From NCBI GenBank assembly GCA_029260265.1, contig JAJDDO010000026.1, positions 310,001-374,000 of the forward strand: a stretch of 64,000 nucleotides of DNA, in the 5' to 3' direction. Shown piece after piece: positions 34,649 through 42,997 of the stretch (positions are counted from its first letter, which is position 1; each line of letters opens with the position of its first letter). The notes beneath the pieces were generated by a model that had not been told where the DNA came from, ran no database searches, and worked only from the letters and a program-made list of their open reading frames with translations. A program made the position numbers and the translations under genes. The DNA is from Phycisphaerales bacterium (GTDB taxonomy: Bacteria; Planctomycetota; Phycisphaerae; Phycisphaerales; UBA1924).

Positions 34649-35419
34649 ATGACAACTCTTGACGCACAAGCATACTCATCAGCATCAAGCTCTTCGGAAA
34701 AAGACTCTCAGGGATACTGGATCCACGAGGCGACCGGCGTCTGCACCCAAGCTGCAAAGGGGAACCTTGAAGCAAGGATACTGAACATCGATGAAGAGTC
34801 CCAGCTTGCCCCGATGCTGCACGCCATCAACCATTTGTTGGATATGACCGACGCCTTCGTGCGTGAAGCGGGGGCATCGCTCTCGTTTGCATCCGAGGGG
34901 AAGTATTTCCGGCGCGTGCTCCCGGAAGGGCTGCTCGGAACCTTTGGCCATGCCGGTGACATCATCAATCAGGCAACGGTACAGATGGGTGCCGAAGCGG
35001 CCCAGCTCCACGAGGCTGAGGGGGAAAGAACAGAGCTCATCCACGATATCACCGCCGCTAAGGATGCCTCGGGGCAGCTCTCAAAGAGCACGCAAGATAT
35101 TGAGACGATGTCGAGCATCATCAGCACCATCGCGAATCGAACGAACCTGCTTGCGCTCAACGCGACGATCGAGGCGGCCCGTGTCGGCGAAGCAGGCAAG
35201 GGATTCGCGGTCGTTGCCGAGGAAGTCAAAAAACTCGCTACGCAATCTGCAACGGTCACCAAAGACATCCAGATGAATGTTTCGGCGATCAAGCAGGCGT
35301 CGCAAGAGACCGTGTACTCAATCGATCGCATCTGGCAGGTGCTTGATCGTCAGGTTGAAGCACGCAACAAAGTCATGAGCACGAGCAAATCTTCATCGAA
35401 TGGATCGCCAACCGCTTAG
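34649..35419 (+). CDS. Soluble mini methyl-accepting chemotaxis protein
   Basis: A 256-residue receptor signalling domain with no membrane segment. The hairpin-tip signature is [20 protein letters not shown] followed by [21 protein letters not shown] ~100-residue N-terminal part ([20 protein letters not shown]) resembles HAMP-type or Aer2-type linker helices. The helices on both sides of the tip are short compared with full-size MCPs, giving a very short four-helix bundle. GGAG precedes ATG 34649. It probably takes its input from the PAS protein encoded just upstream and signals to a CheA/CheW pair located elsewhere. Its stop overlaps the convergent next gene by 4 bases. Confidence 0.88.
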   Translation: MTTLDAQAYSSASSSSEKDSQGYWIHEATGVCTQAAKGNLEARILNIDEESQLAPMLHAINHLLDMTDAFVREAGASLSFASEGKYFRRVLPEGLLGTFGHAGDIINQATVQMGAEAAQLHEAEGERTELIHDITAAKDASGQLSKSTQDIETMSSIISTIANRTNLLALNATIEAARVGEAGKGFAVVAEEVKKLATQSATVTKDIQMNVSAIKQASQETVYSIDRIWQVLDRQVEARNKVMSTSKSSSNGSPTA

Positions 35420-37230
35420 CTGGTGCGCACTGCTCGGATCGCCATGAACAGCGGGATCTCACGCCTGGCAAGGTTTTCAGCCGCTGCTCTTGGTCCCGGT
35501 TCTGACACCTTCGGGCTCGTCCATTCTTCGATCGAATCGACAAACATACCTTCGGCGCCGAGCGCTTGGATGTACTTGCTCATCGGGCGGTGGTAGGTGG
35601 TCGTGGTGATCGCGGGCTTCCCCTTGGCGACCTGTCCGGGATTCATGATGATGTTCTCTGAGAGATCGCTCATGTACTGATCGATCCTGCGGTACTGGAT
35701 CGGCTCTCGGGTGCGCTCGTTATTCGTCCACCCCCACGCGCTGTTGCCGGTGATACGGAACGACGGATGCAGGATCACGCACACGAACCGTCCGCCGGGG
35801 CGGAGCGATTGGGCGATGCCCTTGAACACGGGTTCAATAGAACCAAAGTTCATCATGGCCAGCACACAAGACACTGCATCAAAGGTGCCAAGGTTCTGCT
35901 CTTGGATCTTCTCAACATCGCCTACAAGGAACCGAGTCCGTTCGGTGGACCGCTCATTGGCTTTCTCGATCAGGGCGGGGGCGAGGTCAAGCCCGATGAA
36001 CTCGTCGCCGGCAGAGTGCTTGGCGAGGTGCTCGCATAGAGCACCTTGTCCGCACGCGATGTCGAGCACCCGCTCTCCGCTCTGGATATTGAGCAATCTG
36101 GTTACGCCGGGGACGATGACCTTCTCGTGATGGACCGAGCCTCGTTCGGTGATCAGATCGTCGTACCAGCCGGCAACATGATCCCAGCCCTTTTTATCTT
36201 CGAGTTCTTTTTCAACATCATTGTCGACCGCACCGACCACGCCTGCGGGCGGCTCCTTGCCGATCACCTGCCAGAAACTCGCCGGAGAGGGGCACTTGTA
36301 CCGCTCTCGCTTGTCTTCTTCCGGGTGGACCAGCCGAACCTCGGCGGCGTGCATCGCCAATCGGCGGAGATCATCGCGTGTCGCGCCGTTCTGGCGATCA
36401 CCAACAACCGGATGCCCGATCAACGCGAGATGCTCTCGAACCTGCCCGGGCAGATCGGGGCGTGCGCGGACCTGCACGATCGACAGCCCGTTGCCGGAGT
36501 CAAGCACACGGAGGTTGGTCGCGGGCGTCGCGCCCTGCCCAGACCACTTGGATACCGGTGCATTGATGGTCTTGCCGACGCGATGATCCTCGTCATCAAA
36601 AACGCCTTCGACCACGACAATATAAGTTGTCTCAGGGCGGGTCTGCTGGCGTGGTGTGTCTTCGGATTTTCGCGTCTCTGCGAACAGCACAATCCCCGAT
36701 GCGTAGGCGTCGATGTCGTGGGCGACACGCATTCTCGATCGTCTGGCTGCTGCAATTTGATCAACGCTCTCAACGAGCGTTGGTGAATGCCCGCCCTTGA
36801 CCGGGATCCCTGCCGGCTTGTAGACCGCCATCACGAACGAGTCTCGAAAGATGATCTTCGCCTTGGGCGGCTTTGGCCCATTGTCGCGTCGATCATCTGG
36901 GCCGCCACCAAACGGCGGGCGACCACCCATGGGGCGCTGCGGGCGTCCTCCACCGAACGAACCACCCCGAGGCGGACCCGAACCGCCAAACGGGGGCTGA
37001 CCCCCGCCAGATCTTGGCGGCCGCGGGGGGCGTGGGGAGTTGTATCCACCATACCCGCCGCCTGAGCCTCCACCCCCGCCGTACGATGGGCGATCATTCG
37101 GGCGTCTGGGGGGGCCGAACCCTCCACCAGTGCCGGATCCCCCGCGTGGATCGCGAGGGGGTCTGTTGTCATTGTTCCCGCCTTGACCATGGTTTGAGCG
37201 TGGATCGCGTGGATTATCAGAATTCCCCAT
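35416..37230 (-). CDS. Fusion of RluA-type pseudouridine synthase domain and SAM methyltransferase, with Gly/Arg/Pro-rich tail
   Basis: A 604-residue three-part protein. Residues 1-122 are Gly/Pro/Arg-rich and disordered ([17 protein letters not shown], repeated). Residues about 124-325 match an RluA-family pseudouridine synthase: [19 protein letters not shown], the active-site region [16 protein letters not shown] with Asp174 conserved but the usual Arg before the Leu replaced by Asp172, and [16 protein letters not shown]. Residues about 348-604 are a class I methyltransferase with motif [16 protein letters not shown] (388-402) and [15 protein letters not shown]. Substrate is likely RNA, but that is inferred. 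The start, ATG 37230, lies inside the last codons of coaB (14-base overlap), so the two are translated from one message. Confidence 0.85.
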   Translation of the reverse strand: MGNSDNPRDPRSNHGQGGNNDNRPPRDPRGGSGTGGGFGPPRRPNDRPSYGGGGGSGGGYGGYNSPRPPRPPRSGGGQPPFGGSGPPRGGSFGGGRPQRPMGGRPPFGGGPDDRRDNGPKPPKAKIIFRDSFVMAVYKPAGIPVKGGHSPTLVESVDQIAAARRSRMRVAHDIDAYASGIVLFAETRKSEDTPRQQTRPETTYIVVVEGVFDDEDHRVGKTINAPVSKWSGQGATPATNLRVLDSGNGLSIVQVRARPDLPGQVREHLALIGHPVVGDRQNGATRDDLRRLAMHAAEVRLVHPEEDKRERYKCPSPASFWQVIGKEPPAGVVGAVDNDVEKELEDKKGWDHVAGWYDDLITERGSVHHEKVIVPGVTRLLNIQSGERVLDIACGQGALCEHLAKHSAGDEFIGLDLAPALIEKANERSTERTRFLVGDVEKIQEQNLGTFDAVSCVLAMMNFGSIEPVFKGIAQSLRPGGRFVCVILHPSFRITGNSAWGWTNNERTREPIQYRRIDQYMSDLSENIIMNPGQVAKGKPAITTTTYHRPMSKYIQALGAEGMFVDSIEEWTSPKVSEPGPRAAAENLARREIPLFMAIRAVRTS

Positions 37231-37909
37231 TGGGTGTACTCTCCGTGTCCGAAATGCGCGATTGCGCGATTGGTATCAGGTGGTCAAGAAGCCAGCGTGC
37301 AAAGGCTGACTTTGGCATATTGGTCTCTGTTGATTCACGGATATTCAGCCCGCGAGCATGGTTGCCGATCAGGGTTGCGTTGATGGTGTCGGCGTCCATG
37401 GTTGACAACTCATTGGCAACAATAAGGTCTATATCTTTGCGGGCAAGCTTTGCTTCTGCAGAAACTGCCAATCTCTCCGCGGGCTCAAGTGCAAAACCGA
37501 CAAGGAGTTGGGTTTCGGTCGCCTTTGATGCGCATCGTGCGAGCAGATCCGGTGTAGATTCGAGTTCGAGTGTGAACGAATCTTCGCTCCGCTTCAGCTT
37601 TGACTCCGGATCGACCGTTCCCTTTGGTCGAAAATCAGCAACCGCTGCGGCCATCACAAGGCAATCGCAGTTCGGAAAGTGCTCATCGAGTTCAAGTTGA
37701 AGATCCTCGGTAGATCGAAACCGAATAAGCTGAATGTTTGGGTTCGTGGGAAGGACCGTGTTTGGTCCGAGCAGCAGGGTGACATGGATACCTATATCTG
37801 CTGCGTAATCGGCGAGCGCAACCCCGAGCCTCCCAGAGGATCTGTTGCCCAAAAAACGCACCGCGTCTAGAGGCTCGTAGGTTGGACCAGCGCTGATAAG
37901 CAGTTTCAT
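37217..37909 (-). CDS. coaB: Phosphopantothenate-cysteine ligase (CoaB), stand-alone
   Basis: Couples cysteine to 4'-phosphopantothenate in coenzyme A synthesis. The 230-residue product corresponds to the C-terminal half of bacterial CoaBC: LLISAGPTYEPLDAVRFLGN, NRSSGRLGVALADYAAD, CLVMAAAVADFRPK, the KKLKR-like KLKRSEDSFTLEL and the PDLLARCA segment. The decarboxylase half (CoaC) is missing here. Most bacteria encode a fused CoaBC, so a separate coaC is expected elsewhere. ATG 37909 is used since homologues start MKxLISAGPT; a frame extension to 37966 adds nothing conserved. It overlaps the pseudouridine synthase-methyltransferase gene by 14 bases. Confidence 0.87.
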   Translation of the reverse strand: MKLLISAGPTYEPLDAVRFLGNRSSGRLGVALADYAADIGIHVTLLLGPNTVLPTNPNIQLIRFRSTEDLQLELDEHFPNCDCLVMAAAVADFRPKGTVDPESKLKRSEDSFTLELESTPDLLARCASKATETQLLVGFALEPAERLAVSAEAKLARKDIDLIVANELSTMDADTINATLIGNHARGLNIRESTETNMPKSAFARWLLDHLIPIAQSRISDTESTPNGEF

Positions 37910-38046
37910 CAAGACCCAATATGCATGCGGTTCGGATTGGGCGGAGTTCAACGCAACTCCCGCCAAGATCTGATCGTAGAGACCTCCGGGGTGGGGTTCC
38001 GGAAGAAAATCAAGGATCTCTGACTTTCAGACCGGATCTGCGGCTG

Positions 38047-38073
38047 TTGCAGACGGATCTCGCCCGCTATAGT
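38047..38073 (+). promoter_or_regulatory. Candidate promoter of the pilus/secretion locus
   Basis: TTGCAG (38047-38052) and TATAGT (38068-38073) with a 15-base spacer, 55 bases before the pilB-like start. The spacer is short of the ideal 17, but the same hexamer pair occurs at 21185-21214. The 218-base gap 37910-38127 shows nothing else. Confidence 0.35.
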
Positions 38074-38127
38074 CTGCATCCCGGCAAGGACCGGGTTTCA
38101 TGTTGAATCGAGGATTGAGTACAACCT

Positions 38128-39867
38128 ATGGCCAAAAGTCGAAAAAAACTGGGACAGATCCTCGTCGCACAAGGCGTTCTTAACGCCGAGCAAGCTACGC
38201 AGGGCGTCGACCAAGCCAAAAAGGGCGGCACACGGATCGGTGAGGCGCTCATCGAACTTGGGTTTGCCACCGAAGCCCAGGTGCTCAAGGCGCTCGCGGC
38301 CCAGTTTAAAATGCAGTATGTCGATCTCACCAATGAGAAGGTCCAGAAGATCATCGACAAATCGGCGCTCGATGAAAGCATCATCAAAAAGTTCAATGTC
38401 CTCCCCCTCGGGAAATCAGGGGGCAAGATGCGCCTTGCCATTCATGACCCGATGGATCTTGAACTCCTCGACAATCTTCGATTCAGGCTGAATATGGATA
38501 TCGAGCCGCTGCTCGCGTCCAAGTCACAACTCCGCCAGGCGATCGATGGCCCGTCCGCCGATAGCGCCGCCGGAGTTGCGGCCGGTGGATCGCTGACCGA
38601 TCAACAGTCGTTTATGACCGAATCCATCGACCGCTCGATTGATCGCTCGCTCGATCGTTCAATGGACCGCTCGATTGATGTCTCCGGCGAAGATTCCCCG
38701 GTTGTCAAACTTGTGGATCGAATCTTGAACGAAGCGGTGGGGAATCGGACCTCTGATATCCACATCGAGCCGATGAACGATCGGGTTCGACTCCGTTATC
38801 GCATCGATGGGGTGTGCATCGAGCGTGACAACTTGCCCAAGCGGATGCAGAACGCTGTACTCTCGCGGCTCAAGCTCATGGCTGGGATGAACATCGCGGA
38901 GAAACGGGTTCCGCAGGACGGTCGAATCAAGATCGTTGTCGATGAAGTAGGTATTGACTTCCGTGTCTCGGCGTGCCCGACCTACCACGGCGAGTCGGTC
39001 GTGCTGCGTATCCTGCGCCCGGATGCGGTGCGGATCGGTCTCGTCAACCTTGGGTTTGAGCCAGAGAATCTCGATCAGTTCAACAAAATTATCCGCCGAC
39101 CCAATGGCATTTTCCTCGTGACGGGTCCGACAGGTTCGGGCAAGACCACCACGCTGTATTCAGCGCTTGATGTGCTCAACCGTCCAGACCGAAAGATCAT
39201 CACCGCGGAAGATCCGGTTGAATACAACTTCGAGGGGATCAACCAGTGCCAGGTGCGCGAGGGAATCGGATTGACCTTTCCGTCGATCCTCCGTTCGATG
39301 CTTCGCCAGGCACCCAATGTCATCCTTGTCGGTGAAATTCGTGACCGCGAGGTCGGCGAGATCGCGATTCAGGCGGCCCTCACCGGTCACCTTGTGTTCT
39401 CCACGCTGCATACGAATGATGCACCGAGTGCAATCACGCGCCTCGTCGATATGGGCATCAAGCCATTCCTTGTTGCCAGTTCGATTCAAGCGGTCATGGC
39501 CCAGCGTTTGATCCGCAAGCTGCACTCGAGCAAGCAACTCGCAACAGAAGAAGAGCTCGATCACAAATACCTCAGCCTGATCGGGCTCAGCCCCGAAGAT
39601 GCGCTCGGCAAGGTCTATCGGCCCGTGCCGTGTGCTGAAGCGGAGACCGGGTACAAGGGGCGGATGGCGACCTTTGAGATGATGCAGATGAACTCGGAAA
39701 TTCGAGACCTCGCCTTCAAGCTCGCCCCGGCGTCCAAGCTCCGCAAGGCCGCGTTGAACGGGGGCATGCGCCCGCTCGTTGAAGACGGGAAGGTTAAGGT
39801 GCTCAGCGGCATCACGACTCCAGAAGAAATCGCGCGCGTCTCGCAGGCAGACGGATCGGGGCACTAA
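38128..39867 (+). CDS. pilB: PilB/GspE-type assembly ATPase 1
   Basis: Hexameric cytoplasmic ATPase that drives pilin or pseudopilin polymerisation. The 579-residue product has an N-terminal MshEN-type region (KLGQILVAQGVLNAEQATQG and RIGEALIELGFATEAQVLKA), then the ATPase core: SDIHIEPMNDRVRLRYRIDG, Walker A GPTGSGKTT (333-341), Asp-box LTAEDPVEYNF-like ITAEDPVEYNFEGINQCQV, Walker B VILVGEIRDREVGEIAIQAA and His-box TGHLVFSTLHTNDAPS. The tetracysteine zinc motif common in GspE/PilB is reduced to a single Cys. A linker with five IDRS-type repeats (residues 167-186) is unusual. MshEN domains bind cyclic-di-GMP in several PilB-like ATPases. PilT follows 48 bases later. Confidence 0.94.
   Translation: MAKSRKKLGQILVAQGVLNAEQATQGVDQAKKGGTRIGEALIELGFATEAQVLKALAAQFKMQYVDLTNEKVQKIIDKSALDESIIKKFNVLPLGKSGGKMRLAIHDPMDLELLDNLRFRLNMDIEPLLASKSQLRQAIDGPSADSAAGVAAGGSLTDQQSFMTESIDRSIDRSLDRSMDRSIDVSGEDSPVVKLVDRILNEAVGNRTSDIHIEPMNDRVRLRYRIDGVCIERDNLPKRMQNAVLSRLKLMAGMNIAEKRVPQDGRIKIVVDEVGIDFRVSACPTYHGESVVLRILRPDAVRIGLVNLGFEPENLDQFNKIIRRPNGIFLVTGPTGSGKTTTLYSALDVLNRPDRKIITAEDPVEYNFEGINQCQVREGIGLTFPSILRSMLRQAPNVILVGEIRDREVGEIAIQAALTGHLVFSTLHTNDAPSAITRLVDMGIKPFLVASSIQAVMAQRLIRKLHSSKQLATEEELDHKYLSLIGLSPEDALGKVYRPVPCAEAETGYKGRMATFEMMQMNSEIRDLAFKLAPASKLRKAALNGGMRPLVEDGKVKVLSGITTPEEIARVSQADGSGH
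38626..38685 (+). repeat. Five 12-base units encoding IDRS-like tetrapeptides in pilB
   Basis: The units read IDRS, IDRS, LDRS, MDRS and IDVS, with codons differing between copies (ATC GAC CGC TCG against CTC GAT CGT TCA). Codon variation says the peptide pattern is kept by selection rather than being a fresh replication slip. Confidence 0.9.
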
Positions 39868-39915
39868 TGACGAAACCAGTTTTTTATGGATTGCATACCA
39901 ATGAAGAGGTGACCC

Positions 39916-41055
39916 ATGTCCACAGTCCAGATTGACCGACTCCTCGATACCGTTGTGAAAACCGGCGGGTCTGACCTTCACCTCACGGTGGGTCGCCAGC
40001 CGACTATCCGCTTGCATGGCGGGCTTCGTAATCTGCAGACAAAGGTGCTTGAGTCTGAAGATATGGTCTCGCTTATGAAGGCGATCACCCCGGAGCGCAA
40101 TCAGCAAGAGCTCCAGGAAGAGGGGGGCACCGACTTTGGTTTCGCCTACGGCGATGCAGCCCGGTTCCGTGTATCCGTCTTCCGCCAGCGTGGTGATATC
40201 GCGATCGTTCTTCGGCAGATTCCGACCAAGCTGCTGACATTTGATCAGATCGGACTCCCGGAGATCTGCAAAGACTTGATCCGTCGTCCGCGTGGATTGT
40301 TCCTTGTGACCGGACCGACCGGTTCGGGCAAGACCACTTCGTTGGCAACCATGATCGACTATGTCAATACCTACCTCGATCGGCACATCGTGACGATGGA
40401 AGACCCGATTGAATACTACCATGTTCATAAAAAATCGATCGTCAATCAGCGTGAAGTAGGCAACGATGTGCCCAGCTTCGCAGAAGCCCTTCGCCGCGCG
40501 TTGCGGCAGGACCCCGATGTGATTCTTGTCGGTGAAATGCGTGACCTCGAAACAATCGAGGCGGCGGTCCGAGCTGCGGAAACCGGTCACCTTGTGTTTG
40601 GGACGCTGCATACCACCGGTGCATCCAAGACCATCGACCGTCTGGTGGACGCATTCCCTGTTTCTCAGCAGAACCAGATCCGGGTGCAACTCTCGACCGC
40701 GCTGCTTGCGATCCTGTCTCAGGTGCTCCTTGGTCGGATTGATACCAAGGGCATGGTCGCGGGCTATGAGTTCTTGGTGATTACGCCCGCGATCGCCAAC
40801 CTCATCCGCGACAACAAGAGTTATCGCATCGATTCTGCAATCCAGACGGGCAAGCGGTATGGCATGCAGCTGCTCGACGACCACCTCTGGTCGCTGTACA
40901 CGAGGGGTATGGTCGGGGCTGAGGAAATGATCGACAAGTGCAAGAATCAGGCAGATGTTCGCATCAAGGTCCATCAGTCCGGCGGAGTTATCGGTCGCCC
41001 AGAAATGGACGGTCCTGATGAGGAACCACAAGCCGGCGATGATGCGGACGACTGA
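39916..41055 (+). CDS. pilT: PilT-type retraction ATPase
   Basis: ATPase that depolymerises type IV pili for retraction and twitching motility. The 379-residue product has the PilT N-terminal block GGSDLHLTVGRQPTIRLHG, Walker A GPTGSGKTT (133-141), the aspartate box TMEDPIEYYHVHKKSIVNQR, Walker B DVILVGEMRDLETIEAAVRA and the His box TGHLVFGTLHTTGASKTIDR with the GASKTIDRLVDAFP continuation typical of PilT rather than PilB. AIRNLIR-like ITPAIANLIRDNKSYRIDSA matches the C-terminal retraction motif. An acidic ~25-residue tail follows. Its presence indicates retractable pili, not only secretion. GAGGTG precedes the ATG by four bases. Confidence 0.95.
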   Translation: MSTVQIDRLLDTVVKTGGSDLHLTVGRQPTIRLHGGLRNLQTKVLESEDMVSLMKAITPERNQQELQEEGGTDFGFAYGDAARFRVSVFRQRGDIAIVLRQIPTKLLTFDQIGLPEICKDLIRRPRGLFLVTGPTGSGKTTSLATMIDYVNTYLDRHIVTMEDPIEYYHVHKKSIVNQREVGNDVPSFAEALRRALRQDPDVILVGEMRDLETIEAAVRAAETGHLVFGTLHTTGASKTIDRLVDAFPVSQQNQIRVQLSTALLAILSQVLLGRIDTKGMVAGYEFLVITPAIANLIRDNKSYRIDSAIQTGKRYGMQLLDDHLWSLYTRGMVGAEEMIDKCKNQADVRIKVHQSGGVIGRPEMDGPDEEPQAGDDADD

Positions 41056-41188
41056 ATTGGGTTATTCTAAGCGAGTTCGACGAACAAATGGACGCGATTT
41101 TCCAAATGTCGCAACGCTTTAATGCGGCTATTTGTGCCGGTTGTTGGGAACTTGGCGTAAATTTGAACGAATGAATGGGATGTCGAGT

Positions 41189-41197
41189 TGGTATACT
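41189..41197 (+). promoter_or_regulatory. Candidate extended -10 promoter for the second ATPase gene
   Basis: TGGTATACT fits the extended -10 pattern TGnTATAnT; no -35 box at normal spacing. It lies 33 bases before ATG 41230, leaving a short leader with GGGAG before the start. The gap 41056-41188 shows nothing else. It would uncouple the downstream genes from pilB1-pilT. Confidence 0.4.
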
Positions 41198-41229
41198 CGA
41201 ACCCGCGGAAGATAGACGGGAGTCGATCG

Positions 41230-42966
41230 ATGGATGTTTCAGAACTCAAAGGACGGAAGCTTGGGCGTGTGCTCACCAAACTTGGTGTGGTAACGCGCGA
41301 GCAGGTTCATGAAGCGATTGGCGTTCAAAAGGGGCGGACCCAGAAGGTTCGTGTTGGACAGGTGCTCGTCGAACTTGGTCACTGTGAACAGAAAGATGTC
41401 GACCGGGCGCTTGCCGGGCAGGCGGGCATGGAGTACCTCGATCTCGCGGATCTAGAGCTTGATTCTGAAACGCTCGGAGCGATCCCTGCGGACAATGCCA
41501 AGGCCTACCAGTGCGTGCCGATCGAGTACAACGCGTCGACAAAGAAACTCAAGATCGCGATCAAGAGTCCAGATAACTTCCAGGCGGTCGACGACCTCAG
41601 GCTTTTGATGGGCGCCAAGGTTGAAGCGGTGGTTGCGCCTCCTTCGCAGATCGATGATCTTCTTGCGAAGCATTATGCTTCAAACGAGTCCATGAAGGAT
41701 GTCGTCTCGGCCCTCGCATCAGATTCCAAGCTTGCCGAACTCGGAGAGCACTCTGATCAATCGATCGATCTTGATGCGGTCATCGAGGCGGCGGACGACA
41801 ACCAGGTGATCAAGCTGCTCAACCTTGTGCTGCTTCAGGCAATCCGGGATCGGGCGTCGGATATCCACTTTGAGCCCTTTGAGACCGAGTTCAAGATGCG
41901 GTACCGGATCGACGGCGTGCTCTATGAGATGGTCCCTCCGCCCAAGCACCTCGGTACCGCGATCACAAGCCGTATCAAGGTCATGGCGAATCTGGATATC
42001 GCCGAGCGGCGGCTGCCTCAGGACGGGCGCATTGAGCTCACTGTTGGTGGCAATCCGGTTGACCTTCGTGTCGCGGTGCTGCCAACTATTTACGGCGAAT
42101 CGGTTGTTATGCGTGTGCTTGATCGTGGGAATGTGGAGCTCTCGCTTGATCGTGTGGGCTTCCGTGAGAACGACCTCAAGCTGTTCCGTTCTTTGATTCA
42201 TAAGCCCAACGGAATTGTGATTGTGACCGGGCCTACGGGTTCTGGTAAGACGACCACGCTCTACGCGGCCCTCGCGGAACTCAATGACATCAAGACCAAG
42301 CTGCTCACCGCAGAGGATCCGGTTGAATACGACATCGACGGGCTTTGCCAGGTTCAGGTGAACGCTGAGGTGGGGCTGACCTTTGCCAAGGCGCTGCGTT
42401 CGTTCTTGCGTCAAGACCCTGATGTGATTCTGGTTGGTGAAATCCGCGACCTTGAGACCGCGCAGATTGCGGTTCAGGCGTCATTGACTGGTCACCTTGT
42501 GCTGACGACGCTGCATACGAATGATGCGCCGAGTTCGATTATTCGTCTGGTGGATCTCGGGATCGAGCCGTTCTTGTTGACGGCGACGATCGAGGGGATC
42601 GTCGCCCAGCGATTGGCTCGTACGCTCGATCCGAAGTTTAAGGAAGCGTACATCCCAGACGAGCAAGAGTTGATGGAACTCGGGCTGCGTCCGGATGATG
42701 TCAAGGGGAGAGAGTTTTATCGCCCGGGCAGCGGTGCCGGCGGTGTTGGCGGCGGATACAAGGGACGGATGGCGCTGTTCGAAATTATGACCATGGACGA
42801 CGAGATGCGCGATCTGGTGATCAGCGAGGCGAGCACCTCTATTCTCCGTTCACATGCCCGCAAGAAGGGGATGCGGACGCTCCGCGAGAACGGAATGCTG
42901 GCGATCTACGAGGGTCTGACTTCGATTGACGAAGTCTTGCGTGAGACGCTGGCGGAAGAAGATTAA
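41230..42966 (+). CDS. PilB/GspE-type assembly ATPase 2
   Basis: A second assembly ATPase, 578 residues, 1.4 kb downstream of the first. N-terminal MshEN-type halves: KLGRVLTKLGVVTREQVHEA and RVGQVLVELGHCEQKDVDRA. ATPase core: SDIHFEPFETEFKMRYRIDG, Walker A GPTGSGKTT (334-342), LTAEDPVEYDIDGLCQVQV, VILVGEIRDLETAQIAVQAS and TGHLVLTTLHTNDAPSSIIR. It differs from the first in lacking the IDRS linker and in a C-terminal Gly-rich loop (GSGAGGVGGGYKGRMALFEI). ATG 41230 follows GGGAG; the upstream in-frame start at 41188 overlaps the probable promoter. Immediately upstream of the PilC-like and pilin-like genes, so probably their dedicated motor. Confidence 0.93.
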   Translation: MDVSELKGRKLGRVLTKLGVVTREQVHEAIGVQKGRTQKVRVGQVLVELGHCEQKDVDRALAGQAGMEYLDLADLELDSETLGAIPADNAKAYQCVPIEYNASTKKLKIAIKSPDNFQAVDDLRLLMGAKVEAVVAPPSQIDDLLAKHYASNESMKDVVSALASDSKLAELGEHSDQSIDLDAVIEAADDNQVIKLLNLVLLQAIRDRASDIHFEPFETEFKMRYRIDGVLYEMVPPPKHLGTAITSRIKVMANLDIAERRLPQDGRIELTVGGNPVDLRVAVLPTIYGESVVMRVLDRGNVELSLDRVGFRENDLKLFRSLIHKPNGIVIVTGPTGSGKTTTLYAALAELNDIKTKLLTAEDPVEYDIDGLCQVQVNAEVGLTFAKALRSFLRQDPDVILVGEIRDLETAQIAVQASLTGHLVLTTLHTNDAPSSIIRLVDLGIEPFLLTATIEGIVAQRLARTLDPKFKEAYIPDEQELMELGLRPDDVKGREFYRPGSGAGGVGGGYKGRMALFEIMTMDDEMRDLVISEASTSILRSHARKKGMRTLRENGMLAIYEGLTSIDEVLRETLAEED

Positions 42967-42997
42967 TCAGGGATTGTGATCTCAAGGAGTTTCAGTT

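Noticed and set aside
39160-41031. A 623-residue minus-strand open frame antisense to pilB1 and pilT
   Set aside because: The plus-strand products are textbook ATPases. Long antisense frames are expected in this codon usage, and this one has no recognisable motif, promoter or ribosome-binding site.
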